Of a stretch of 64,000 bases of DNA, positions 1 through 10,804 are shown one piece after another. Origin of the DNA: JALOAT01 sp041687015 (GTDB lineage: Bacteria > Pseudomonadota > Gammaproteobacteria > Thiohalomonadales > Thiohalomonadaceae). The stretch is taken from contig JAWLCT010000003.1 of assembly GCA_041687015.1 (NCBI GenBank), positions 1 through 64,000 on the forward strand, read 5' to 3'. Position numbers and translations under genes: made by a program. Below the pieces are notes generated by a model that saw nothing but the letters and a program-made list of their open reading frames with translations, did not search any database and was not told the DNA's origin. The stretch's first letter is position 1. Each line of letters begins with the position of its first letter.

Positions 1-21
1 GCGGATGTTCGCAGGCTCCTG

Positions 22-1191
22 TTACGACCGATTCAGCAGTTGGAAATAGGCTTGGGACAGGCACCGCGCCGCCCTGGCGATGTCTTCGTCGGTGGTCATC
101 ATCCCCACCGAAAGCCGCACGGCACCGGCCGCTTGTTCCCGGGCAATGCCCATAAAGCCGAGCACACCGCTTGGCGCTGCCTCATCGGCGTGGCAGGCGG
201 AGCCGGTGGAAGCGGCCACGTCATTGGCGACGACATCGAGCAGCGCCTTGCCGCTGACGCCGGGGAACGACACATTGAGGGTGTTGGGGAGGCGTTCCAC
301 GGGATGTCCGTTGAGTCGAAGCTCAGGGATCGCACGCAGCAGTGCGTTGTGCAGATCATCGCGGAGACTTTGCAAGCGCGTGGCCGTCGAGGTATAGCGC
401 TCCCGCGCCAGGCGTGCAGCCTCGCCCAGGCCGACGATGTGCGAAACGTTTTCCGTGCCCGGCCGCAAGCCCCGCTCATGGCCGGCACCGTTCATGAGCG
501 GCGCAATGGCCGTGCCGGGCCGCACGTAGAGGGCGCCAATTCCTTTCGGTGCGTAGAACTTGTGGCCCGCCAGGGTGAGCAGGTCCACATCGAGCGCGTC
601 GACGTCGACCGGGATCTTGCCTGCCGATTGCGCGGCATCGGTGTGGAACAGCGCGCCATGGCGGTGCGCGAGACGCGCAAGTTCTGCGATGGACTGGACC
701 GTCCCGACCTCGTTATTGGCTTGCATGATCGACACCAGCACCGTATCGGCACGCAGCGCCCGGGCCAAATCGTCCACGCGAACCCTGCCGGTGCCGTCGA
801 CCGGCAGGACGGTGACATCCCAGCCTTCCGCGGCAAGCTGCGCGAAGGGCTGGGCCACGGAAGGATGTTCGATGGCACTGGTGATGAGATGCCGACCCTG
901 CGTGCGCGCCGAACGCGCGGCGCCGACGATGGCAAGGTTGTTCGCTTCCGTCGCGCAGCCGGTGAAAACGATGTCATCACTGCGTGCACCGATGAGCGCG
1001 GCCACCGCATTGCGCGCCTGCGCCACCCGAGCCGCCGCCGCTTGCCCGTAGGCGTGCGCCGAGGAGGGGTTTCCGAACTGGTGGTAAAGCGTCGGCAGCA
1101 TGGCTTCAGCCACAGCCGGGTCTACCGGGGTGGTCGCGTTGTAGTCGAGATAAATCGGCAAATGGGCGTTGCCAGTGTTCATCTTGCGCAT
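22..1191 (-). CDS. cysteine desulfurase (NifS/IscS-like, class V aminotransferase fold)
   Basis: PLP-dependent enzyme that would remove sulfur from L-cysteine as a protein persulfide, leaving alanine. The PLP lysine is seen in the motif LAGHKFYAPKG (K211), preceded by HTDAAQ, and the persulfide-forming cysteine sits in STGSACHAD (C333) on the mobile C-terminal loop. Length of 389 residues is normal for the family. The start is uncertain: ATG at 1191 is used, a GTG lies one codon upstream and another ATG at 1182, and none has a clear ribosome binding site. It is divergent from an ArsR-rhodanese regulator that probably also handles sulfur, so a sulfur-relay role outside the housekeeping isc operon is a fair inference; no iscU or other isc gene is adjacent. 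Confidence 0.9.
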   Translation of the reverse strand: MRKMNTGNAHLPIYLDYNATTPVDPAVAEAMLPTLYHQFGNPSSAHAYGQAAAARVAQARNAVAALIGARSDDIVFTGCATEANNLAIVGAARSARTQGRHLITSAIEHPSVAQPFAQLAAEGWDVTVLPVDGTGRVRVDDLARALRADTVLVSIMQANNEVGTVQSIAELARLAHRHGALFHTDAAQSAGKIPVDVDALDVDLLTLAGHKFYAPKGIGALYVRPGTAIAPLMNGAGHERGLRPGTENVSHIVGLGEAARLARERYTSTATRLQSLRDDLHNALLRAIPELRLNGHPVERLPNTLNVSFPGVSGKALLDVVANDVAASTGSACHADEAAPSGVLGFMGIAREQAAGAVRLSVGMMTTDEDIARAARCLSQAYFQLLNRS

Positions 1192-1259
1192 CACGGGTGC
1201 GTGGCCGGGCGGATCGGATGGCGACCGCGGGTATCAGCCAACCGATCGTTTGGTGTTAT

Positions 1260-1281
1260 TATTCAAGGCGTTGGTTGAATA
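1260..1281. promoter_or_regulatory. perfect inverted repeat, candidate ArsR-type operator
   Basis: TATTCAA-N8-TTGAATA forms a perfect 7-bp dyad centred between the divergent cysteine desulfurase and ArsR-rhodanese genes, ending 19 nt before the regulator's ATG. ArsR-family dimers bind such symmetric AT-rich half-sites close to their own promoter, so autoregulation is the natural reading. The binding itself is inferred. Confidence 0.5.
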
Positions 1282-1300
1282 GTTGAAGGAAACCGGCGGC

Positions 1301-1999
1301 ATGTCAAGTGGCTTCAAACATGAGTTGTTCGAACAGTTTGCGCGCGTGGCCAAAGCGCTTGGCAACGGCAATCGTCTCGAACTGCTCGAATTCCTTGCCC
1401 AAGGGGAACGCAGTGTGGAAGCGCTTGCCAAGGTGTCCGGGCTTTCCGTGGCGAATACGTCGCAGCACTTACAGACCCTGCGCCACGCCGGATTGGTGCG
1501 CAGCCGCAAGGAAGGACAACAGGTCCGTTACAGCCTCTCGGGCGATGATGTCGTGCAGTTGCTCGGATGTCTGCGCCGGGTGGCTGAGACCCATGTGGCC
1601 GAAGTGGAGCGCCTCGTCTCCACCTACCTCACCGTGAAGGACGATCTCGAGCCCGTCCCGGCAAAGGAACTCCTCGAACGCGCCCGTGACGGGCTGGTCA
1701 CGGTGCTCGATGTGCGGCCGCCGGAAGAATATTCGGCAGGCCACATCCCGGGCGCCATCAACGTGCCGCTGGCGAATCTGGAAAAGCGCCTGCTCGAGCT
1801 GCCAAAAAACGCGGAAATCGTCGCGTACTGCCGCGGACCCTATTGCGTGCTCGCTTTTGAAGCGGTGGAACGCTTACGGAAAAAAGGCTACAACGCGCGC
1901 CGTTTCGAGGAAGGTTATCCGGAATGGAAGAACGCCGGCATGCCGGTGGTCGCAGGCACGCTGCCTGGGGATGTTGTGGGACGGAAAAGGAAAAAGTAG
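1301..1999 (+). CDS. ArsR-family transcriptional regulator fused to a rhodanese domain
   Basis: A 232-residue two-domain protein. Residues about 10-85 form an ArsR winged helix-turn-helix (recognition region ANTSQHLQTLRHAGLV), and residues about 120-222 form a rhodanese domain with LDVRPPEEYSAGHIPGA and the active-site loop CRGPYC (C177, C182). Rhodanese domains carry sulfur as a cysteine persulfide, so the fusion is probably a sulfur- or persulfide-sensing repressor. The ATG at 1301 is chosen because AAGGA lies about 10 nt upstream; an in-frame TTG at 1283 is less likely. A perfect dyad just upstream is a likely operator, and the divergent neighbour is a cysteine desulfurase. Confidence 0.88.
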   Translation: MSSGFKHELFEQFARVAKALGNGNRLELLEFLAQGERSVEALAKVSGLSVANTSQHLQTLRHAGLVRSRKEGQQVRYSLSGDDVVQLLGCLRRVAETHVAEVERLVSTYLTVKDDLEPVPAKELLERARDGLVTVLDVRPPEEYSAGHIPGAINVPLANLEKRLLELPKNAEIVAYCRGPYCVLAFEAVERLRKKGYNARRFEEGYPEWKNAGMPVVAGTLPGDVVGRKRKK

Positions 2000-2180
2000 A
2001 AAGGTTCTCTGCTAACCCATGAAGGAACGTCCGCGCCGGCGATAGCGCATCGGCAGCTACGAAGATGGGTGAAATCTACGCATCGATTCCTTGGCGTACT
2101 TGGCGTCTTCGCGAGAGAAAACCCCGCCTTTATGCCGCCATCGGCAAAGATGTCCTTGAAAACAGCAACACGCGTTCTCT

Positions 2181-2387
2181 TCATGCCGATGTTTTGCTGG
2201 TCAGCGCGGGATCCGTTGTCCGAAGGCCCGCGCGCCTGAGTTGCATGCGCCCGATTTCCAGCGCCTCGCGGAGCAGGTAGAGCACCATTTTGGCTTCACG
2301 GTCGTTTGCCTGTTCGCACTCGGCGACAAGGTGCTCGAGTTTCGCGATATGGTCCTGCAAACCCTTTTTGTCCCCGTCTTGCGCCAT
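2181..2387 (-). CDS. small hypothetical protein with predicted helical/coiled-coil core
   Basis: A 68-residue protein I do not recognise. The central part (about residues 8-55) is rich in Leu, Glu and Lys with heptad-like spacing (LQDHIAKLEHLVAECEQ), and the tail is polar. The case for a real gene is a strong Shine-Dalgarno sequence, AGGGAGG, seven bases before the ATG, and its divergent placement from an XRE regulator with two palindromic sites between them. It may be the regulator's target or partner. No toxin or antitoxin family could be assigned. Confidence 0.5.
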   Translation of the reverse strand: MAQDGDKKGLQDHIAKLEHLVAECEQANDREAKMVLYLLREALEIGRMQLRRAGLRTTDPALTSKTSA

Positions 2388-2403
2388 GCCTGGCCTCCCT
2401 GTG

Positions 2404-2418
2404 CTTAGGAACCCTAAG
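2404..2418. promoter_or_regulatory. palindromic operator candidate 1 (CTTAGG-N3-CCTAAG)
   Basis: A perfect 6-3-6 palindrome lies 17 nt upstream of the minus-strand small protein start. A near copy sits 35 bp away in the same 91-bp divergent intergenic region, the usual layout for an XRE repressor controlling two promoters. Confidence 0.5.
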
Positions 2419-2438
2419 TATCTGCCCGCAGGAAAATA

Positions 2439-2453
2439 CTAAGAATCCCTAAG
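2439..2453. promoter_or_regulatory. palindromic operator candidate 2 (CTAAGAATCCCTAAG)
   Basis: This matches site 1 at 12 of 15 positions and keeps the CCTAAG half-site exactly. It lies 25 nt before the start codon of the XRE regulator. The two sites start 35 bp apart, a little over three helical turns, which would allow cooperative binding of two dimers. Confidence 0.45.
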
Positions 2454-2478
2454 TCAGTCAACCGACGGCTGAGGGCCA

Positions 2479-2790
2479 ATGGAAAACAAGACGCCGATTC
2501 CGAAACGGCTGAGAGAAGCGCGGAGCAGGGCCGAACTGTCGCAGAAGACGCTGGGCATCCGTGCGGGCATCGATCAGTTCTCCGCCAGCGCGCGCATCAA
2601 CCATTACGAGAGGGGCCGGCATTTGCCGGACTACACGCTGGTCGAGCGGCTGGCGGCGATCCTGGATGTGCCGGTGCCTTATTTTTACACGGCGGACGAT
2701 GAGCTGGCCGCGCTGATCCTGCGCTGGGGACGGATGGGCAAAAAGGATCGCCAGGCGATGCTGGAGCATGCGAAAGACCTGGCTTCGTGA
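2479..2790 (+). CDS. XRE-family helix-turn-helix transcriptional regulator
   Basis: A 103-residue protein with a Cro/CI-type helix-turn-helix over about residues 10-65: KRLREARSRAELSQKTLG, then INHYERGRHLPDYTLVERLA. The C-terminal 35 residues (ALILRWGRMGKKDRQAMLEHA) are a short helical extension and not a known ligand domain. A weak GAGGG precedes the ATG. The paired CTTAGG/CCTAAG palindromes upstream suggest it represses both itself and the divergent 68-residue protein. The natural signal cannot be told from the sequence. Confidence 0.85.
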   Translation: MENKTPIPKRLREARSRAELSQKTLGIRAGIDQFSASARINHYERGRHLPDYTLVERLAAILDVPVPYFYTADDELAALILRWGRMGKKDRQAMLEHAKDLAS

Positions 2791-2977
2791 AAGGCCTCGC
2801 CCCGTCTTTCGAACCCACCAGACGACATGCCATGTCAGGTAAAGTCCGGTCTTGAAATGTCTCTTGCCCCCTCATCAGGGAATGTTTCTAATGGTGAGGT
2901 GTACTACCAGAAAATGGGTAGGACACGTGGGTAAACCACCACCCAGGAACAAACAAAAAAACAAGGGAGAGAGAATA

Positions 2978-3334
2978 GTGTCTGAAACCGCGATCGCATC
3001 GACGGCCTCTACTGAGGGAACGGCCAAGCTCGTTTACATCCTGTATCTCGCAGGGATTGTTCTCGGCATCACCGGCATCATTGGCGTGGTCATGGCCTAC
3101 ATCAACCGTGACGAAGCACCGGAGTGGTTGAAGAGCCATTATCAGTTTCAGATCCGCACGTTTTGGATCGGCTTTTTGTACATGTTTGTGGGGGCGCTGC
3201 TGTCGATCTTCTTGATCGGCTACTTCGTACTTCTGTTTTGGTTGGTGTGGCTGATCGTGCGCTGTGTCAAAGGCATGCAGCTGTTGGATCGCAAAGAGGC
3301 ACACCCGAACCCCACGGGTTGGATGTTCTCCTAA
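2978..3334 (+). CDS. small integral membrane protein, DUF4870-like
   Basis: A 118-residue protein with about three hydrophobic segments (roughly residues 18-42, 60-80 and 82-98) and a short charged loop containing SHYQFQIRTFW, a pattern of the DUF4870/Tic20-like family of unknown function. The GTG at 2978 is taken as start because AGGGAGAGAG lies directly upstream; the frame is open further 5' but that stretch is unlike a protein and has no ribosome binding site. A strong terminator follows the stop. It appears to be a single-gene unit. Confidence 0.7.
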   Translation: MSETAIASTASTEGTAKLVYILYLAGIVLGITGIIGVVMAYINRDEAPEWLKSHYQFQIRTFWIGFLYMFVGALLSIFLIGYFVLLFWLVWLIVRCVKGMQLLDRKEAHPNPTGWMFS

Positions 3335-3361
3335 GCGATTCCATCAGTAGGACGATAAACA

Positions 3362-3398
3362 ACGGGGCATCCTCTTTAAGGGTGCCCCGTTTGTTTTA
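3362..3398 (+). terminator. rho-independent terminator after the small membrane protein
   Basis: ACGGGGCATCC and GGGTGCCCCGT pair around a short loop and are followed by TTTGTTTT. It also separates this gene from the convergent SRAP gene, whose stop is at 3400. Confidence 0.8.
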
Positions 3399-3399
3399 T

Positions 3400-4095
3400 T
3401 CAGCCGCCAGACGTGGCATTGGCCTGGGGTGCAATGCACTCCGGCCCGTCATAGTCGGCCCGGTTCACGCGGTCGCTGACCCGGTAGGCCTCCAGCTCGC
3501 CATCGGGGCAGGGTGTGGTGAGGGCGTTGAGGGTGTCGGCGGGCGTGTGCGGGTCGAGCCAGCGGTCGGCCTGATCCACGGGGATGATGACCGGCATGCG
3601 GTCGTGGAGTGGGGCGACCAGGGCGTTGGGCGGCCCCACCAGTAGGGTGCAGGTTGGGGTGCGGTCCGGGCCCCAGGTGTCCCACAGGGCGGCCAGCAGC
3701 AGGGGCGCCCCGTTGTGCCGATGAATGAACCAGGGCTGTTTCCTGCCGTTCTCCTGTCGCCACTCGTAAAAACCGTCCGCGGGCACCAGTCCGCGCTGTC
3801 CACGCCGCCAGGCGTCGCGGAACATGGGCTTGTCGGCGACGGTCTCGATGCGGGCGTTGACCGGGCGGGTCTTCAGGCCCTGCGGGTCGCGGGCCCAGTG
3901 GGGAACGAAACCCCAGGTGCACCAGTCGATGTGTTTGGTTCCCCGGGCGGGGGTGTCGGCACGGCGGGTGACGACGGCGATGGCCAGGGAAGGGGCGACG
4001 TTGAATCGGCCCGGGCGGTCCTCGGTGGGTGGGTCGATGCCCAGATAGTCGGCATAGTCGCCGGCGGGGCGGGATTGGGAGAAACGGCCGCACAT
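3400..4095 (-). CDS. SRAP-domain protein (YedK/HMCES-type abasic-site DNA-protein crosslinker)
   Basis: A 231-residue protein covering the whole SRAP fold. Cys2 directly after the initiator Met is the residue that forms a thiazolidine crosslink with abasic sites in single-stranded DNA in YedK and HMCES. The other conserved residues are present: N32 in FNVAPS, E111 in DGFYEW and H164 in PLHDRMPVI. The family protects abasic sites at replication forks. The gene stands alone here, convergent with a small membrane protein and divergent from a 600-bp region without a supported gene. Some relatives are tied to the SOS response, but I see no LexA box. Confidence 0.92.
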   Translation of the reverse strand: MCGRFSQSRPAGDYADYLGIDPPTEDRPGRFNVAPSLAIAVVTRRADTPARGTKHIDWCTWGFVPHWARDPQGLKTRPVNARIETVADKPMFRDAWRRGQRGLVPADGFYEWRQENGRKQPWFIHRHNGAPLLLAALWDTWGPDRTPTCTLLVGPPNALVAPLHDRMPVIIPVDQADRWLDPHTPADTLNALTTPCPDGELEAYRVSDRVNRADYDGPECIAPQANATSGG

Positions 4096-4702
4096 AATCT
4101 ACCTCTCGGCTGCGGGGGCGCCTTCATGCTCAGGCCGCGCTTGGTGGCAAGCGGCCTTCCGCTCCTGCATGACTGAACGCATTGGTGATGAGTCACAGTT
4201 TGACTCACTGGCGGAATACGGGTTCTTTGGGTGCCCCGTTCGGCCGCCGAATCGGTGCGCGGGCGCCGTTTGTCTTTCGACATGCCTGCGAGCTGCTCCT
4301 TTTTTCAATGACTTATCGTCGTTCAATCGCGCGCCGAGGGGCACGCTGCGGGCCGGGCATGTGTTCGTAACCACGTGTCCTGTTGGGCTTTTTGCCGGCT
4401 GCAGACCCTTCCGCCGGAACGCCGGAACCTTTATGATGCGCCGTTTCCAACCAGGCGAGGCGGAGACGGGGGCGGCAGGGCAGTTTGCCGGCACCTCACA
4501 AGGGGAGCCGGTGTGTTTGTCCCGGGCAAGGGAACAGGCCTGCCCTGATTGAGCGTTTACTCATTGAACATGGCGCAGCTCCAACCGCCGGCGTACCCGC
4601 AGGTGTCGCCTGGAGGTGGTGCCCTCTCATGCCAAAATCGTTGCCCAGCGCCCCGCCGTTGCAGCCGTTAAGAATCCAACAGCCTTTTTGCGAGGAATTC
4701 AG
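4096..4702. other. intergenic region without a supported gene
   Basis: About 600 bases between the SRAP gene and trigger factor. Open frames occur on both strands but lack ribosome binding sites, family motifs or plausible protein composition. An inverted repeat TGAGTCA-N5-TGACTCA lies at 4189-4207, about 100 bases upstream of the SRAP start, and could be an operator. No tRNA, clear promoter or terminator was found. Confidence 0.5.
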
Positions 4703-6013
4703 ATGCAGGTTTCAGTCGAATCGACCGGGAGTCTCGAGCGCCGCATGACCGTGCAGGTCCCGGAAGAGCGCGTCAACACGGAAGTGCAGAACCGTCTCGC
4801 GCGTCTGGCGCGTACCACCCGCGTGAAGGGCTTCCGCCCCGGCAAGGTGCCGATGAAGGTCATCGAGCAGCAGTACGGCACCCAGGTGCGTGAAGAAGTG
4901 ATCGGCGACGTGGTGCAGTCCACCTGGTACGAGGCCGTCACCAAGGAAAACCTGCGTCCTGCCGGTATGCCCACCATCGAGCCCAAGAACGTCGCTCCGG
5001 GTGCCGCCCTGGAGTACGTGGCCACCTTCGAGGTGTTCCCGGAAATCAAGCTCGCCCCCGTGGAAGATGCCAAGGCCGAGCGTGTCAGCGCGCAGGTGAC
5101 CGACGAGGACGTGGAACGCGTCATCGAGAACCTGCGCAAGCAGCGCACCCAGTGGGAAACCGTCGAGCGCGCCGCCGCCTCCGGCGACCGCGTGACCATC
5201 GATTTCACCGGCACCATCGACGGCCAGCCGTTCAAGGGCAACGAGGGCAAGAACGTGCCCGTGGTGCTCGGCAGCGGTTCCATGATTCCGGGCTTCGAGG
5301 AAGGGCTGACCGGCGCCAAGGCCGGTGACGAGCGCACCATCGACGTGACGTTCCCCGAGAATTACGGCTATAAAGAAATTGCCGGCAAGGCGGCCCAGTT
5401 CGCCATCAAGGTGCACCAGGTGGAAGAAGCCCATCTGCCCGAGGTCGATGACGAGTTCGCCAAGGGCTTCGGTATCGCCGAAGGCGGCCCCGACGCGCTG
5501 CGCGCCGAAGTGCGCAAGAACATGGAGCGCGAGCTGGAGCAGGCCCTGAAGGCCGCCAACAAGCAGGCGGTGATGGACAAGCTGGTGGAGATCAACCCGG
5601 TGGATGTGCCCAAGGCGCTGGTGGAGAGCGAATCCCGCGCCCTCGTGGACCAGATGCGCCAGAACATGCACGTGCCCAAGGGCAAGAGCATGGATCTCGA
5701 CCCGGCCATGTTCGAACCCCAGGCCCGCCGCCGGGTCACGCTCGGCCTGATCCTGTCCGAACTCATCAAGAGCAACGACATCAAAGCCACACCGGAAGCG
5801 GTGCGCGGCCAGGTGGAAAAGCTGGCGGCCTCCTACGAGCACCCTGAAGAAGTAATCAATTGGTACTACTCTGATAAGCGTCGCTTGTCGGAAGTGGAGT
5901 CGCTTGTGCTCGAAGACCAGGTCGTCGAGTGGGTGCTCGAGAAATCCGGTGCGAGTACGGTGGAGCGGAGCTTTGACGAGGTGATGAACCACGCCAACGC
6001 AGGCCGCGTCTAA
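4703..6013 (+). CDS. tig: trigger factor, ribosome-associated chaperone and peptidyl-prolyl isomerase
   Basis: A 436-residue protein with the expected three parts. The N-terminal ribosome-binding domain carries the signature FRPGKVP (about residues 44-50), which docks at L23 near the exit tunnel. The FKBP-type isomerase domain (about 150-245) begins at GDRVTIDFTGTIDG. The C-terminal helical chaperone arms follow. The start is the ATG at 4703, behind GAGGAATT; the frame is open upstream but the family begins at MQVSVE. It leads the conserved tig-clpP-clpX-lon cluster, 33 nt from clpP, so the two are probably cotranscribed. Confidence 0.97.
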   Translation: MQVSVESTGSLERRMTVQVPEERVNTEVQNRLARLARTTRVKGFRPGKVPMKVIEQQYGTQVREEVIGDVVQSTWYEAVTKENLRPAGMPTIEPKNVAPGAALEYVATFEVFPEIKLAPVEDAKAERVSAQVTDEDVERVIENLRKQRTQWETVERAAASGDRVTIDFTGTIDGQPFKGNEGKNVPVVLGSGSMIPGFEEGLTGAKAGDERTIDVTFPENYGYKEIAGKAAQFAIKVHQVEEAHLPEVDDEFAKGFGIAEGGPDALRAEVRKNMERELEQALKAANKQAVMDKLVEINPVDVPKALVESESRALVDQMRQNMHVPKGKSMDLDPAMFEPQARRRVTLGLILSELIKSNDIKATPEAVRGQVEKLAASYEHPEEVINWYYSDKRRLSEVESLVLEDQVVEWVLEKSGASTVERSFDEVMNHANAGRV

Positions 6014-6046
6014 AGGACAAGCCTTCAATCAGCGGAAACAAATGCC

Positions 6047-6673
6047 ATGAGCCGCACGCACGAGATCAACAACCTGGGGCTCGTCCCTATGGTGGTCGAG
6101 CAGACCGCCAGGGGCGAACGGGCGTACGACATCTACTCACGTCTCCTTAAAGAACGTGTGGTTTTTGTGGTCGGTCCTGTGGAAGACCACATGGCCAACC
6201 TGATCGTCGCCCAGCTCCTGTTCCTTGAATCGGAGAACCCGGACAAGGACATTCACCTTTACATCAACTCGCCGGGCGGTTCGGTCAGCGCAGGTCTGTC
6301 CATCTACGACACCATGCAGTTCATCAAGCCGCAGGTGTCCACCATGTGCCTTGGTCAGGCGGCCAGCATGGGTGCCGTGTTGCTCGCCGGCGGCGCCCAG
6401 GGCAAGCGGTATTGCCTGCCGCACTCCCGGGTCATGATTCACCAGCCCTGGGGCGGTTTCCAGGGGCAGGCCACGGACGTGGAAATCCATGCCCGTGAAA
6501 TGCTCTATACCCGTGAGCGCCTGAACCAGATTCTGGCCAGGCACACCGGCCAGCCCCTTGAGAAGATTCGCATCGATACGGAGCGCGACAACTTCATGGG
6601 CGGGGAGCAGGCGGTGGAATACGGGCTGGTGGACTCCGTACTGGATCGCCGTAGCGGAAAAGTCGCGGAATAA
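6047..6673 (+). CDS. clpP: ATP-dependent Clp protease proteolytic subunit
   Basis: Serine peptidase that forms the double heptameric ring degrading proteins fed by ClpX or ClpA. The catalytic triad is visible: S107 in GQAASMGA, H132 in RVMIHQP and D181 in ERDNFMG. Length of 208 residues is typical, including a short N-terminal propeptide. It follows tig closely and precedes clpX by 116 nt, where a separate heat-shock-like promoter is found. Confidence 0.98.
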   Translation: MSRTHEINNLGLVPMVVEQTARGERAYDIYSRLLKERVVFVVGPVEDHMANLIVAQLLFLESENPDKDIHLYINSPGGSVSAGLSIYDTMQFIKPQVSTMCLGQAASMGAVLLAGGAQGKRYCLPHSRVMIHQPWGGFQGQATDVEIHAREMLYTRERLNQILARHTGQPLEKIRIDTERDNFMGGEQAVEYGLVDSVLDRRSGKVAE

Positions 6674-6728
6674 GCTAAAAGCCTGATCCCCGTGGGGAAA
6701 AAATGCCCGCGGCGATTCGCTGCGGGCG

Positions 6729-6757
6729 CTTGAAAAATCGGGCGATCCGCTGCATGT
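6729..6757 (+). promoter_or_regulatory. sigma32-like heat-shock promoter upstream of clpX
   Basis: CTTGAAA, an exact match to the sigma32 -35 consensus, is followed after 14 nt by CTGCATGT, a partial match to CCCCATNT. It lies 33 nt before the clpX start. A hairpin (6705-6727) directly precedes the -35 element. Confidence 0.55.
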
Positions 6758-6789
6758 TGTAACCAAGGGCAGCATTCGCGAGGAAGGTC

Positions 6790-8073
<1,284 letters not shown>

Positions 8074-8079
8074 TGAATT

Positions 8080-8112
8080 GCGTGCCCGGTGACGCCGGGC
8101 ACGCCCTTTTCC
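8080..8112 (+). terminator. rho-independent terminator after clpX
   Basis: A perfect 10-bp stem GCGTGCCCGG/CCGGGCACGC with loop TGACG is followed by CCTTTTCC. The U-run is short but the stem is strong. Confidence 0.75.
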
Positions 8113-8145
8113 TGCCGCGTGGCTTATGCTGGCGGCGCATCCTTC

Positions 8146-8174
8146 CTTGAAAGCGTCCACGGCTGGCCTCATAG
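8146..8174 (+). promoter_or_regulatory. sigma32-like heat-shock promoter of lon
   Basis: CTTGAAA and CCTCATAG are separated by 14 nt, close to the sigma32 consensus CTTGAAA-N11-16-CCCCATNT. It lies 67 nt before the lon start and downstream of the clpX terminator. lon is a classical heat-shock gene in enterobacteria. Confidence 0.65.
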
Positions 8175-8240
8175 TAGGAAACCATGGCGCGTTAGTAGGT
8201 TTTCTCCACGCGGCCCGGCCGCCAGTGAGGTAACTCCAAG

Positions 8241-10664
<2,424 letters not shown>

Positions 10665-10671
10665 GCAATGT

Positions 10672-10701
10672 GCAAAGCGGCCGGTCCGCTGGCCGCTTTG
10701 C
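10672..10701 (+). terminator. stable hairpin after lon without a U-run
   Basis: GCAAAGCGGCC pairs perfectly with GGCCGCTTTGC across an 8-nt loop, six bases after the lon stop. No T-tract follows; the next bases are the TTGACA of the hupB promoter. It may protect the lon mRNA 3' end or act as a weak terminator, with the better terminator at 10750-10781. Confidence 0.5.
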
Positions 10702-10702
10702 C

Positions 10703-10732
10703 TTGACACTGTGAGAACCCAGTTGGTATAAA
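10703..10732 (+). promoter_or_regulatory. sigma70 promoter of hupB
   Basis: A perfect TTGACA -35 and a TATAAA -10 are separated by 18 bp. Transcription would begin near 10739, giving a leader of about 65 nt to the GTG at 10805. That leader contains a terminator-like hairpin. Confidence 0.75.
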
Positions 10733-10749
10733 ACGCACCCACAACCCGG

Positions 10750-10781
10750 CCGCCTGTAACACGCAGGCGGTGTTTTTTTTT
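10750..10781 (+). terminator. rho-independent terminator-like hairpin between the hupB promoter and hupB
   Basis: CCGCCTG-N7-CAGGCGG is a perfect 7-bp stem followed by TGTTTTTTTTT. It lies downstream of the hupB -10 element and upstream of the ribosome binding site. It could be the real terminator of lon, but its place also makes it a candidate attenuator in the hupB leader. Confidence 0.75.
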
Positions 10782-10804
10782 AAAAGAACCAAGGGGATTC
10801 ATAA

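Noticed and set aside
1260..1281. Assigning the ArsR dyad to the ATTC-N8-GAAT type reported for sulfide-sensing SqrR/BigR
   Set aside because: The half-sites are similar, but the spacing here is ATTC-N12-GAAT, so the exact site type does not match.
2065..2280. 71-codon plus-strand frame between the ArsR-rhodanese gene and the small coiled-coil gene
   Set aside because: No ribosome binding site, Arg/Ser-rich chance composition, and it overlaps the better supported minus-strand gene.
4169..4552. 127-codon plus-strand frame before tig
   Set aside because: No ribosome binding site, many Cys and Arg, no domain; a 131-codon frame on the other strand is equally unconvincing.
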